From assembly GCA_963730995.1 (NCBI GenBank), contig CAVSUB010000013.1, positions 1,426,001 to 1,490,000 of the forward strand: a stretch of 64,000 bases of DNA. Reading direction: 5' to 3'. Position 1 is the first letter of the stretch, and the number at the start of each line of letters is the position of its first letter. A program made the translations under genes and the position numbers. Positions 9,670 through 18,467 of the stretch are shown here, one piece after another. This DNA comes from CAVSUB01 sp963730995 (GTDB lineage Bacteria; Acidobacteriota; Vicinamibacteria; Vicinamibacterales; 2-12-FULL-66-21). The notes below the pieces were generated by a model, which saw only the letters and a program-made list of their open reading frames with translations, had not been told where the DNA came from and ran no database searches.

Positions 9670-11004
9670 TTACGTGTAACGGATGCCGGCATGCTGGGGC
9701 AGGAAGAAACGCTGCAGCAGGACGTCGACCCTGAGCAGAGCCTCCCGGGTGAGCGCCAGCCGCTCGTGGGAACGGGACGTCAGCAAGCCGCCCGCGGCCA
9801 GACTGTCGATCTGATCGCGAAACCGGACGAGCGGATCCACGCCGTACTTCCCTGAAAAATAGTCGGGACGGAGCGCACCGCGCTTCAGGTGCAGGACGAA
9901 CTCGCGAATCATCCGCTCCTCGTCTGTCGGACGGTAGGCGCGTCCGAGCGGCAGCTCGTCGCGCTCGATCGCGGCCTTCCAGGTGTCCCACTGGTCCGCG
10001 TTCTGGAGGTGCACGCCGTTGATGTGACCGAACGACGCCACGCCGAGGCCGGCGAGATCGGCTCCCTGCCAGAGGCGATCCCGATAGACAAAGCGCGTGG
10101 TCAATGGGTCGCGGACGGCGGTGTACGCACTGCCGACGTGATACCCGGCGCGCTCGAGCGCGTCGAACGCCTCGGCAACCCAGCGCCGCTTGGTGGACCA
10201 GCTCGCCACGGGCTCGTTGAACTGCCCCGTCTTCTTCAGCAGGTCGCGGCTGATCGTCGTGTTGTACGGAAGCTCCATCTGATAGATGGTGACGCTGTCC
10301 GGCTCGAGCTCGAGGGTGCGTCGGATGCACGCCGCCCAGTTCTCGTCGGTCTCACCGAGCATGCCGGCAATCAGATCGATGTTGACCTGCGGAAAGCCGA
10401 TGGCACGGGCGAAGCGATACACGCGATCGATCTCCGGCGTGCGATGCGCGCGGCCGTTCAACTCGAGAATCCGATCGCTGAAGTTCTCCACTCCGAGGCT
10501 GAGACGGGACACACCCAGGGCGCGAATGCTTTCGAGCTTCGGCTCGGTGAGCGTGCCGGGCTCGCATTCGAACGTCACCTCCTCCGCCGTGTCCCAGGAT
10601 GCGCCGGCCGTCAGTCGCGAGACAAGGCGCTGCAGCTGGCTGGTCGAGAGAAACGAGGGCGTGCCGCCGCCGAAGTACACGAAGTTCAAGGGGCGGCCGG
10701 CGATCGCCGGCGTCTCGAGATACAACTCCCACTCGCGCCCGAGGAGGTCCAGATACTCTTCGACGTCGCGCGCGTTCTTGTTCGTGTAGACGCGGAAATA
10801 GCAGAAATGGCACTGCTTCCGGCAGAACGGGATGTGGAGGTACAGCCCGAGCGGCACGCTCGGGCTTGCGGGTGCAGCCAACGCCGGCCGCGCGTCCCGC
10901 TCGATGGCGTCCGGGGTCCAGACCGAGAAAGGCGGATAGTTGGAAACGAAGTAGCTGCCGACTTCCGTCTGATCGAGCTCGGCGGCGCCAGGGCTGTCGG
11001 GCAT
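9670..11004 (-). CDS. Radical SAM protein, HemN/HemW-like
   Basis: 444 residues. The 4Fe-4S cluster motif is C61-x3-C65-x2-C68 in 'PFCRKQCHFCYF'. It is followed by 'YFGGGTPSFL' (SAM binding) and 'ECEPGTL...LGVSRLSLGVE', all standard for the coproporphyrinogen-oxidase-like branch, and a HemN-type C-terminal region. Members range from true oxygen-independent coproporphyrinogen III dehydrogenases to haem chaperones and methyltransferases. The 'CYFRVYTNKN' variant and the position upstream of a halogenase-like flavoprotein and a thioesterase argue against a simple haem-pathway assignment. The ATG is immediately preceded by AGGGAG and a -10-like box (TATAGT, 11011-11016). Confidence 0.8.
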   Translation of the reverse strand: MPDSPGAAELDQTEVGSYFVSNYPPFSVWTPDAIERDARPALAAPASPSVPLGLYLHIPFCRKQCHFCYFRVYTNKNARDVEEYLDLLGREWELYLETPAIAGRPLNFVYFGGGTPSFLSTSQLQRLVSRLTAGASWDTAEEVTFECEPGTLTEPKLESIRALGVSRLSLGVENFSDRILELNGRAHRTPEIDRVYRFARAIGFPQVNIDLIAGMLGETDENWAACIRRTLELEPDSVTIYQMELPYNTTISRDLLKKTGQFNEPVASWSTKRRWVAEAFDALERAGYHVGSAYTAVRDPLTTRFVYRDRLWQGADLAGLGVASFGHINGVHLQNADQWDTWKAAIERDELPLGRAYRPTDEERMIREFVLHLKRGALRPDYFSGKYGVDPLVRFRDQIDSLAAGGLLTSRSHERLALTREALLRVDVLLQRFFLPQHAGIRYT

Positions 11005-11010
11005 CTCCCT

Positions 11011-11016
11011 ACTATA
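11011..11016 (-). promoter_or_regulatory. -10-like hexamer 6 nt before the radical SAM start
   Basis: On the minus strand TATAGT is followed by AGGGAG and then the ATG at 11004. The spacing would put the transcription start at or next to the start codon. No clear -35 is visible. Confidence 0.4.
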
Positions 11017-11068
11017 CCGACGACAGGTCCGATCTGCTTACCTGGGACAGCCAACGTCGCAGGGGGAT

Positions 11069-11899
11069 CTACTGTGTGCCCACCAGCAGGATAGGCATCG
11101 TCGGTGTGGCCGAGCCTCCGGCAGGTTCGGCGGTGACCGCAAAGCCCTTTGGAGCGTCGGATGTTCCTGGATCGCCCGTCATCAGGCCCCGACCTTCGGC
11201 ATCGAGGCTGAGGAGCCCGGCGTTTAGCGGCGTTCCGGCTGCCGGGAGAATCCAGAGCTGGTAGACCTTCGACGAGGGCAGCGCAGGCAGGGAGCTGGCG
11301 GTAAAGAGGACTCCGCGCGATCGACTCCAGAATGCCCGGCCGATGGCGCCCGCAGCGATGCCCTGCCCTTTCAGATCTATGCGGATGACGTCCGGAGACG
11401 CGAGGATCGTCGTCGTCAGATTGACACGCTGCACTTCCCGCTGCGCGATGGCGAGCTGCGCCTGGGCAGCTCTCAGCTGCAGCTGCGCGGAAGCGGATTG
11501 CGCCCGGGCCTCACGGAGCTCCTGATCGAGGAAGTTGACGTGCGCACGCAGCGTCAGCGCATAGCCGCCGACCAGGATTGCCGCCAAGGTGGCCGCGGCG
11601 GCCAGCCACCACGGATTGCTTCCCGGCCGCACCCGATCGCTCGCCTCCGCTCGCGACGCATATGGAACACTCTCGGGTACGCCTTCGATTGCCTGGAGCA
11701 CGCGCGCGCGCAGGTGCGCGGGCGCCTGACGTGGGGGGGCCGCGTACGCGAGTTCGGCGACTGTCGCTCGCAGCGAGGTCACTTCTGCCGCACACTCCGG
11801 GCACACGTCGACGTGTTGCTCGAAGGTGCGCCGTTCCTCATCGGAAAGCGCATCGAGCGCGTACGACGCCGCAAGCTCCCGCAGTTCGTCGTGATGCAT
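11069..11899 (-). CDS. Anti-sigma factor, RskA-like with zinc-finger domain
   Basis: 276 residues. The N-terminal anti-sigma domain has H29-x3-C33-x2-C36, the ZAS-type zinc motif. One membrane helix follows at about residues 98-118, then a periplasmic region with a coiled-coil-like stretch and an RskA-type C-terminal domain ('YQLWILPAAGTPLNAG'). It would hold the sigma factor encoded directly upstream at the membrane until an envelope signal triggers release, usually by regulated proteolysis. It starts 3 nt after the sigma-factor stop, so the two are co-transcribed. The Cys pair could respond to redox, but that cannot be judged here. Confidence 0.88.
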   Translation of the reverse strand: MHHDELRELAASYALDALSDEERRTFEQHVDVCPECAAEVTSLRATVAELAYAAPPRQAPAHLRARVLQAIEGVPESVPYASRAEASDRVRPGSNPWWLAAAATLAAILVGGYALTLRAHVNFLDQELREARAQSASAQLQLRAAQAQLAIAQREVQRVNLTTTILASPDVIRIDLKGQGIAAGAIGRAFWSRSRGVLFTASSLPALPSSKVYQLWILPAAGTPLNAGLLSLDAEGRGLMTGDPGTSDAPKGFAVTAEPAGGSATPTMPILLVGTQ

Positions 11900-11902
11900 C
11901 GG

Positions 11903-12505
11903 CTAAGAGCGTTCCATCAAAGCTTCTCTCAATTTCAGCAGGCCGCTGCGGATGCGTGTCTTGATGGTCCCGAGCGGCTCTTCGAGCCGCTCGGCGATTT
12001 CGCCGTGGCTGAGACCGCCGAAGTACGCCAGGTCGATCGCCTCCCTCTGCGCCTGCCCCAACGATGCGAGCGCCGCGCGCACGCGCTCGGCGCGCTCGCC
12101 CTCGATCGCCCGCTGCTCCTGATTCTCTTCCGTGGTCTGGACCGACTCGATCCGGTCATCGGTCCCTGAGAGACGCTGTCGTGTGCGGTTCGCGCGCACC
12201 CGGTCGATCGCGCGCGTTCGGGCGATGTTCAGCAACCAGCCTGCCGCCGATGCCCGGGCGGCGTCGTACCGGACCGCCTGCCGCCACGCCTGGGTAAAGA
12301 CTTCCTGCACGACGTCTTCCGCATCGGCGGGCAAAGTCACGATCCGGCAGGCGAGAGAGAATACGACGTGGACGTAGCGATCGTAGAGCTCCGCCATCGC
12401 CCCGAGATCGCCCTGGGCGATCCGCTGAACGACAGCCTCATCCGACCGCCGCTCGCCTGAGCCGCCAGCCGACGTCAGCCGATCCACGAACGGAGTCCCC
12501 TGCAC
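11903..12505 (-). CDS. ECF-family RNA polymerase sigma factor (SigK-like)
   Basis: 200 residues. Region 2 lies at about 30-100 ('AMAELYDRYVHVVFSLA' and 'EDVVQEVFTQAW') and recognises the -10 element. Region 4 is at about 140-195 ('REAIDLAYFGGLSHGEIAERL', a helix-turn-helix) and binds the -35. An acidic linker separates them. The pairing with an RskA-like membrane anti-sigma gene 3 nt downstream places it in the SigK/RskA type. Start is GTG at 12505 with GAAGG just upstream. ECF sigma factors usually control their own operon; I could not identify a confident target promoter in this window. Confidence 0.9.
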   Translation of the reverse strand: MQGTPFVDRLTSAGGSGERRSDEAVVQRIAQGDLGAMAELYDRYVHVVFSLACRIVTLPADAEDVVQEVFTQAWRQAVRYDAARASAAGWLLNIARTRAIDRVRANRTRQRLSGTDDRIESVQTTEENQEQRAIEGERAERVRAALASLGQAQREAIDLAYFGGLSHGEIAERLEEPLGTIKTRIRSGLLKLREALMERS

Positions 12506-12577
12506 GCCTTCATAGTGTCTACGGCCACGGGAGTCAGTCGGATGCCCGGACGCCAGATGCCTTCCGCTTTGCTGATG

Positions 12578-15500
12578 CTATCGAGCCCCAGCGATTCCTG
12601 GCGACGGGGACGACGCGAGGGACGAAGCCGGCTTTCCCAGGTCGTTCCAGTTCAACAACGCATTGAATACCATGTTGAACTCGCCGTGATTCTGCCAGCG
12701 ATAGATCGGGTTGTTGGAGAACAGCACGACCCTACCCTTGCCGTTATAGCCGCCTGGCACATCGATCGCGAACGGCCGCTGACGGATTTCGTCCGCCCCT
12801 TTCATCAGACCGCTGAGCACCGAGGTCTCGCCACCGACGTATCGCGCCAACACGCCGCTCTGGTCCGGAGTCGCCACCGACATCAGCGGGCCACCGAGGT
12901 ACTTGATAGGGATCGTCCGCTCGTTGTAGCCATAGAACACGGGATGATCCGGCCTCACGATCTCCGCGCTCACAATCGGACGTGGAGCGTAGAAGGCCGC
13001 CGTCGTCGACGCTGATGCGTCCACCGAGCGCGCGAAGCCGAAGTCTGCCGGGAACCGGACGGCGTCTCCCATGGCGATCAGCGTGCCTCCGGCATTCAGG
13101 AACTGTGCGAACGCGTCCACGCCTTCACCGCCCATCCCGCCGGTGATGTCGGGCGATTCGCCATACATGCCGAGGAACTTGTACTTCTCGGACTTCATGT
13201 AGGGCACGGGCTTCGGTGCGGGCGGCTGGAATACTGCCGGCCGCGTCGCGGTCTGCGTCGGCATCAGGATCACGTCGTAGTCAGCCCGCAGGCCGCCCTT
13301 GCGAACGCGTTCCTTGTAGATCAAATCGTAGGGCACGCCGAACCTGTCCAGCGTGAAACGCACCCAGCCGATCTCCTGGGTGCCGTTCCAGGACGAGTAC
13401 ACGGCAATGCGCGGCGCATCGGCGTCGTGCATCGGCACGGTCGGCGCCACCTGGAACGCCGCGGCCGTCAATCCGAGTTCCCCCACTGCCGCCCTCACTG
13501 CGGCGAGGTCGGCGGGAGGCAGGACGACGAATGACCCGGCCGGGAAGTCAACGCCGTCCGCCCTAAAGCTCTTCTCGGCAATCTTCATCGGCACCGTGCG
13601 CAACTTGTACCGAAGGGCAATCATTTCGTTCGAGCCGTAGTGCGCGACGGCAAGTCCGGCTGTCCCCGAACCAGTGATCCTGGCCTTGGCGGACGCCTCC
13701 GTCACCTTCGCCACCGGTACGTCGAGGATTGCCTTGTCCTTGATCTCCCTGACGTCGACCAGCATCGCGAGACCCATCGTCCAGCCGCTGTCGTCGTACG
13801 TGCGGAGGTTCGGGTCGGGGAACACCTGACGCTCGAGCAGATTCTTTGCGAGCCGCCCGTATGGCTGATCGCGCTTGATGACGAAGGACCCTGCGGGGAA
13901 AGTCCCGTCGCTGACTTTGATCTCGCCCGTCGCCTGACCAACCTCGATCTGCTGGATCCGCAGGAGGTTCACCATCGCAGCCACTCGCGTCATGTCGCGC
14001 TGCACGGGCAGGACGTAGCCGTAGGGCGGCTCGCTCTTACCGGCGTCAATCGAGTTCATGGTCTTGCGATAGAAGTTCTCGACGACGATGCCGGGGAGAG
14101 TGGCCGTCAGCTGGAGACCCGAGAGGACGCCTGTCTCCATGTAGTTCGCGTTGTTGCGTCGGGACCAGTTGTTGAGTGTGCCCGGCGGAATCGGGATTCC
14201 TCGATACCACTCGCGTGGCTGGGAGCCACCGCGTCCCGTGGGCGCGCTGGGCGCCGCCGCTCCGCCCCGGGCTCCGCCGCGTCCGGCCGCATCAGGGGCT
14301 TCGACTCCCGCGCCGGTTCCGCCGGCGGCTGCCCCCGGCCCACCGCGTCCAAGTGTGCCGCTGGCCTGGCGGACATCATTTCCGCCCTGCGTCTCGTACA
14401 TCCGCATCATGCCGTTGTGGTTGTACGCCACAGAGCCGAGATAGCCCGGCGACCAGCCGTCCATGAACGCGTGCGTGTAGACGCCCGGCATGCCCCACTT
14501 CGTCATCTGCGCCAGCTCGAAGTTCGAGAACCAGGGCAGCTCCGCGAACAGAATCGGATCGAGATTGGGATTCTGCGGCGCGGCGCCGCTGTAGGTGTAC
14601 AGCAGCGGCTGCGATTCGTGGAGGTCGTGCATGATCGGCGGGTGCGCCGTGAAGTACCAGTCGACGATGGCGCGCATCGAGCGCTGCGAGAGGTTGATGT
14701 CCCGGTTGTTGTCGTGATAGACGTACTTTCCCCAGTACGGAACGGCAGTCCCACCGCGACCACCTCCACCGCCTCCTCCCGATCCGGCCTGATCGGCTGA
14801 CGCCGGCTGCCCCTCACCTGTCGCATCACGACCCTCGGCGGCCTGAGCCTGCGGCGGCGCTCCCGCAGTCAACTGCTGGTTCTGGTAGAACCAGTCGACG
14901 TTGCGGTCCCGGCCATCCGGCTCCGCCGCAGGTGTCACCGACACAATCACGTTGTTGCGTATCTGAGTGATGAGCGGCGACGTCTCCGTGGCGAGCCGGT
15001 ACACCAGCTCCATCAACATCTCGGACGGCCCCGTCTCGCCGCTGTGGAGCCCGCCCATCAGGTGATAGTGCGGCTTGGTCGCCGCGAGCAACGCCTGGAG
15101 CTGTTCCGGTGTCACACCGCGCGGATCGGCAATCTTCGCGAGGTTGTCACGGTTCCGTTGGAGGTTCTTGATGTTCTCGTCGGAAGAGACCCACACGACG
15201 ACCAGCTCCCGATCTTCGTCGGACTTGCCGATGGTCTCGATTTTCACGCGGGGGGATGCAGCCGCGAGCGCCCGGTAGTACTTCAGGATGTCCGCGTAGT
15301 AGGTCAGCGTCGCCGGCGCACCGACGTGGTGTCCGAGGACATCCTTCGGCGACGGAATCCCCTGAACCTTCGGGAGGTGATCGACCAGTGGGCTCGAGAA
15401 GTACGGCTGTGTCGTCCACTCCTTGACCGAGCGCGCAAAATCCTCGTCCTGTGTCTGAGCGGGATCGCGCGTCTCCCGCGTGTCGAACGTGGCCTGCCCC

Positions 15501-15592
15501 GCGGAAGGCGCCTGCACTGCAGGGGCCCTCTGCTGCGCTGGAAGCGAGAGGCCGCCCAGGACGAGGACAGCGCTCACCAGCATTACTCTCAT
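12578..15592 (-). CDS. Secreted M14-family zinc carboxypeptidase
   Basis: 1004 residues with a signal peptide (about 1-19). The peptidase domain has the zinc motif H183-S-G-E186 in 'GGLHSGETGPSEML', the substrate-arginine region 'AEPDGRDRN' and a later 'HDLHESQPLLY' histidine. A glycine- and proline-rich insert interrupts the middle, and a long C-terminal part ('YSSWNGTQEIGW') follows. M14 enzymes remove C-terminal residues from peptides in the periplasm or outside the cell. This large form is common in soil bacteria with many secreted hydrolases. AAGGAGA lies upstream of the ATG. It follows the sigma-factor gene divergently upstream by about 70 nt; no shared operon. Confidence 0.88.
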   Translation of the reverse strand: MRVMLVSAVLVLGGLSLPAQQRAPAVQAPSAGQATFDTRETRDPAQTQDEDFARSVKEWTTQPYFSSPLVDHLPKVQGIPSPKDVLGHHVGAPATLTYYADILKYYRALAAASPRVKIETIGKSDEDRELVVVWVSSDENIKNLQRNRDNLAKIADPRGVTPEQLQALLAATKPHYHLMGGLHSGETGPSEMLMELVYRLATETSPLITQIRNNVIVSVTPAAEPDGRDRNVDWFYQNQQLTAGAPPQAQAAEGRDATGEGQPASADQAGSGGGGGGGRGGTAVPYWGKYVYHDNNRDINLSQRSMRAIVDWYFTAHPPIMHDLHESQPLLYTYSGAAPQNPNLDPILFAELPWFSNFELAQMTKWGMPGVYTHAFMDGWSPGYLGSVAYNHNGMMRMYETQGGNDVRQASGTLGRGGPGAAAGGTGAGVEAPDAAGRGGARGGAAAPSAPTGRGGSQPREWYRGIPIPPGTLNNWSRRNNANYMETGVLSGLQLTATLPGIVVENFYRKTMNSIDAGKSEPPYGYVLPVQRDMTRVAAMVNLLRIQQIEVGQATGEIKVSDGTFPAGSFVIKRDQPYGRLAKNLLERQVFPDPNLRTYDDSGWTMGLAMLVDVREIKDKAILDVPVAKVTEASAKARITGSGTAGLAVAHYGSNEMIALRYKLRTVPMKIAEKSFRADGVDFPAGSFVVLPPADLAAVRAAVGELGLTAAAFQVAPTVPMHDADAPRIAVYSSWNGTQEIGWVRFTLDRFGVPYDLIYKERVRKGGLRADYDVILMPTQTATRPAVFQPPAPKPVPYMKSEKYKFLGMYGESPDITGGMGGEGVDAFAQFLNAGGTLIAMGDAVRFPADFGFARSVDASASTTAAFYAPRPIVSAEIVRPDHPVFYGYNERTIPIKYLGGPLMSVATPDQSGVLARYVGGETSVLSGLMKGADEIRQRPFAIDVPGGYNGKGRVVLFSNNPIYRWQNHGEFNMVFNALLNWNDLGKPASSLASSPSPGIAGAR

Positions 15593-15736
15593 TGGAGTCG
15601 TCTCCTTGGCGACATCGCCGGCCGGCGGGAGGGTCGGATTCTATCAGAAGGGATCCGAGGCGGAAGGGAACCGTCCGCGGTACAATGCCGTCACTGCCAC
15701 CAAGCCGAATCGGTTCCGCGATGCGGAGGCACCCGT

Positions 15737-15928
15737 ATGAGTGAAATGATCTCGAGGCTGCTCGTCGCTCAGTCGATGGGCGAGTACGGCGCACTCGCGG
15801 GATTTGGCTCGGCCGTGGACCAATTCGTTCGCTTCACGGACGACGCCCTCAGGAATCCACGCACGTCGGTCCCGATCGTCGTCGCTGTTCTCGTCGTGGG
15901 TTACTTCCTGCTTCGCCGGCGGTCCTGA
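15737..15928 (+). CDS. Small single-pass membrane protein, unknown
   Basis: 63 residues. The N-terminal half is amphipathic ('MISRLLVAQSMGEYGALAGFG'-like), and a membrane helix with a basic C-terminal end follows ('VPIVVAVLVVGYFLLRRRS'). GGAGG lies 8 nt before the ATG and a TACAAT box lies at 15681-15686. The 'MGEYGAL' segment recalls Flp-type pilins but no processing site is clear. It is separated by 145 nt from the divergent M14 gene. Function unknown; the good ribosome-binding site and clean topology support a real gene. Confidence 0.55.
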   Translation: MSEMISRLLVAQSMGEYGALAGFGSAVDQFVRFTDDALRNPRTSVPIVVAVLVVGYFLLRRRS

Positions 15929-16105
15929 AAACTTCTCCAAGACCCCTTACGAAGCTGTAACCGGCACCGACGAACTTGCGCGCGTCTTTGCGGGCGCAGC
16001 CCGCCGACGCGGTTCGCGCGTATCTGAAAACCGCAGTCATTCCTGAGGGATCAGCGATTCTCCGCCTGCGCCTGAGACGGGCACTCTTCTTGCCTGTTTC
16101 AGGGT

Positions 16106-16273
16106 ATGAGCGCAAAGGAACAAGAGAAGCGACAGGCCCGGGTGATGCTGTACGCCATCGCACTGCTGCATCTGCTCTGCCTGGGTCTCATGAAAGAGTC
16201 ACCGAGCGTGAACGGAGGATCCCAATACGCGAGGCGCGCCGTTGATTTCCTTTCTCGAACCGGGCCTCTGTGA
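16106..16273 (+). CDS. Possible 55-residue membrane protein before the response regulator
   Basis: A short ORF from ATG 16106 to TGA 16271-16273. It begins with a charged stretch (KEQEKRQAR), has one hydrophobic helix (about residues 13-29, 'VMLYAIALLHLLCLGLM') and a polar tail. It ends 25 nt before the response-regulator start, so it could be the first gene of that operon, perhaps a small membrane modulator of the kinase. The ribosome-binding site is weak (CAGGG). The call rests only on topology and context. Confidence 0.35.
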   Translation: MSAKEQEKRQARVMLYAIALLHLLCLGLMKESPSVNGGSQYARRAVDFLSRTGPL

Positions 16274-16298
16274 TTGAGAATCGCGTCAGAGTGACGCG

Positions 16299-16973
16299 AT
16301 GCGAGTGCTCATCGTCGAAGACGACCTGACGATCGCCAACTTCCTCGTCAAGGGTTTCAAGGAAGGGGGATTCGCGGTCGATCACGCGGCGGATGGCGAG
16401 ACCGGCGCGCATATGGCGTCCACGGTGCCGTACGACGTCGCGATCGTCGACCTGATGCTGCCGAAGCTGGACGGATTGAGCCTCATCCAACGCCTCCGCG
16501 ACCAGCGCATCCGGACGCCGGTCATCATCCTCAGCGCGAAGCACACCGTCGACGACAGGGTAAAAGGACTCGAGAGCGGCGGCGACGACTACCTCACGAA
16601 ACCATTCGCGTTCTCGGAGCTCTTCGCTCGCGTTCAAGCGCTCATCCGGCGCTCCAGCGGCGCTGCAGACGCGACCCGCCTCGTCGTCGGCGATCTGGTA
16701 ATGGACCTCATCGCTCGCCGCGTTACCCGCGACGGCCGTGAAATCGCTCTCCGCCCGCGAGAGTTTGCGCTGCTCGAGTATCTGATGCGCAACGCCGGGC
16801 GGGTCGTCTCGAAGACGATGATTCTGTCTCACGTCTGGGACTACACGTTCGATCCGGGCACGAACGTGGTCGACGTGCTCGTCTTCCGGCTGCGCGACAA
16901 GATCGACAAGGGCTTCGAGAAGAAGATGCTGCAGACGGTCCGGGGAATCGGATATGTTCTCCAGCCCGCCTGA
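16299..16973 (+). CDS. Two-component response regulator, OmpR/PhoB family
   Basis: 224 residues. The receiver domain (about 1-118) has the acidic pocket E7-D8-D9, phospho-acceptor D51 ('AIVDLMLPKLDG'), the switch serine ('ILSAK') and the lysine in 'YLTKPF'. The winged-helix DNA-binding domain (about 128-222) ends with 'VRGIGYVL'. It pairs with the histidine kinase whose start overlaps its last 20 nt. The organisation resembles CusR/CopR or CpxR systems. Three 11-bp direct repeats just downstream of the kinase and upstream of htrA (18367-18399) are the natural candidate binding sites. Confidence 0.93.
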   Translation: MRVLIVEDDLTIANFLVKGFKEGGFAVDHAADGETGAHMASTVPYDVAIVDLMLPKLDGLSLIQRLRDQRIRTPVIILSAKHTVDDRVKGLESGGDDYLTKPFAFSELFARVQALIRRSSGAADATRLVVGDLVMDLIARRVTRDGREIALRPREFALLEYLMRNAGRVVSKTMILSHVWDYTFDPGTNVVDVLVFRLRDKIDKGFEKKMLQTVRGIGYVLQPA

Positions 16974-18370
16974 GCGACAGCGACCGGCGCTCGGGCTCCG
17001 CCTCGCGATCTGGTACGCCGCCATCTTCGTCGTCAGCTCGCTCACGCTGATCGCGGTCACCTACCTCCTGCTCTCGACATCGCTGCGTCAGTACGACAGA
17101 GAGATCATCGAAACGACCCTCGTGCGATACGCGACGGCGTACCGCACAGGCGGCGTCAACGGACTCGCCTCCGCGATCCGGCGCGATCAGACCGGCCCGA
17201 CGTACGAGCCGCTCTTCGTACGGGCGGTCGGACCGTTCCAGGACGTAGTGTACCTGAGCCCGCAGACCGAGGAACGCCGGTACGACCTCTCGCAGCTCGA
17301 AGCGCCGGCGCCCGGCGAGCAGACGTGGAGCATGCTCGGAGGATCGGACGAGGGCGAGCCGCTTGAAGTCGCGTCGGTGCGACTCCTCGACGGCACGCTC
17401 TTCCAGGTGGGCAAGAGCACCGCCCGGCGCGAGCTCCTCCTTCGACGCTTCCGGCATCATCCTGCTCGTCGACTTCGCGTCGCTGGTTGGCATCGGCCTC
17501 GCGGGCGGCGCGGCGTTCACCGCCTCCGCGTTGAAGCCCTTGATCAATCTCAATGCGACCGTCCGCGAAATCCTTCGCACGGGCAAGGTGCAGTCGCGTG
17601 TGCCGGCCGGCGAGACAGGGGACGCGCTCGACCAGCTCGGGATCCAGGTCAATGCGATGCTCGATCGGATCGAGTCGCTCATCGCCGGCATGCGCGGCGC
17701 GCTCGACAACGTCGCGCACGACCTTCGAACGCCCATGATGCGCCTCCGGAGCATTGCCGAAACGGCGCTCCAGTCTCGCGGCGACGCTGCGGCGCTCCGC
17801 GAGGCGCTCGCCGATTGCCTCGAGGAGTCCGACCGCGTGGTGGCGATGCTGAACACGCTGATGGACATTTCGGAAGCCGAGACCGGGACCATGCGGCTCC
17901 ATCGGGAGCGCGTCAATCTCACCGAGCTCGTCGCGCAGGCTGTGGAGCTCTACGAAGATGTGGCAGAGGAGAAAGGCGTCACCCTCGAAAACCAGGCGTC
18001 CGACGAGCTCTGGGTCGATGTCGATCGGACGCGGATGCGACAGGTCATCGCCAACCTGCTCGACAACGCGCTGAAATACACGCCGGCTGGCGGGAAGGTC
18101 GAAATCGCGACCAGCGCGATGAACGGCGAGGCGCTTCTCAGCCTGCGCGACACAGGCATCGGCATCTCTCCGGACGAGCTCCCACGCATCTGGGAGCGCC
18201 TCTACCGCGGCGACAAGAGCCGCTCCGAGCGGGGGCTCGGCCTCGGCCTGAGCCTCGTCAAAGCCATCGTGGAAGCCCATCGCGGGCGCGTTGCGGTCGA
18301 GTCGGAGCCCGACAAAGGCAGCCGGTTCGTCCTTCATCTCCCTCCTGCCCCCAACCTTTCACAACTGTAA
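16954..18370 (+). pseudogene. Sensor histidine kinase, frameshifted
   Basis: Membrane sensor kinase partner of the upstream regulator. The first frame (from ATG 16954) gives an N-terminal membrane helix (about residues 14-40) and a periplasmic sensor domain. The remainder, in the next frame from about 17440, gives a second membrane helix, HAMP, the H-box 'NVAHDLRTPMMRL', N-box 'ANLLDNALKYTP', G1 'DTGIGIS' and G2 'GLGLGLSLV'. The frame must change by one base around 17425-17460, near CTCCTCCTT, to join 'ARRELL' to 'ASGIILLVDF'. All catalytic motifs are intact, so the break is probably a sequence error or very recent. The stop TAA lies inside the first phased repeat before htrA. Confidence 0.8.
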
Positions 18371-18399
18371 TGCTCGGGTAAGCCTCGCGTAATCCCCGC
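18367..18399 (+). promoter_or_regulatory. Three phased 11-bp direct repeats and -10 box before htrA
   Basis: GTAATGCTCGG, GTAAGCCTCGC and GTAATCCCCGC follow one another with no gap (18367-18377, 18378-18388, 18389-18399). All three match GTAA followed by a C-rich half at a strict 11-bp period. Tandem 10-11-bp half-sites are how OmpR/PhoB-family regulators bind DNA, and GTAA repeats recall CpxR boxes. TATTCT at 18404-18409 can serve as -10, so the repeats would cover the -35 region as for an activator. The adjacent two-component regulator is the likely ligand. Confidence 0.6.
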
Positions 18400-18467
18400 C
18401 CCTTATTCTGGCGATCGACATCTCGGCGTCGGACCCCAACTGGGACCAGATAGAGGAGCACTAGACC

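Noticed and set aside
7912..9855. 647-codon plus-strand ORF across the thioesterase and flavoprotein genes
   Set aside because: Antisense shadow. The minus-strand frames carry clear family motifs; this one has arginine/proline-rich composition and no domain.
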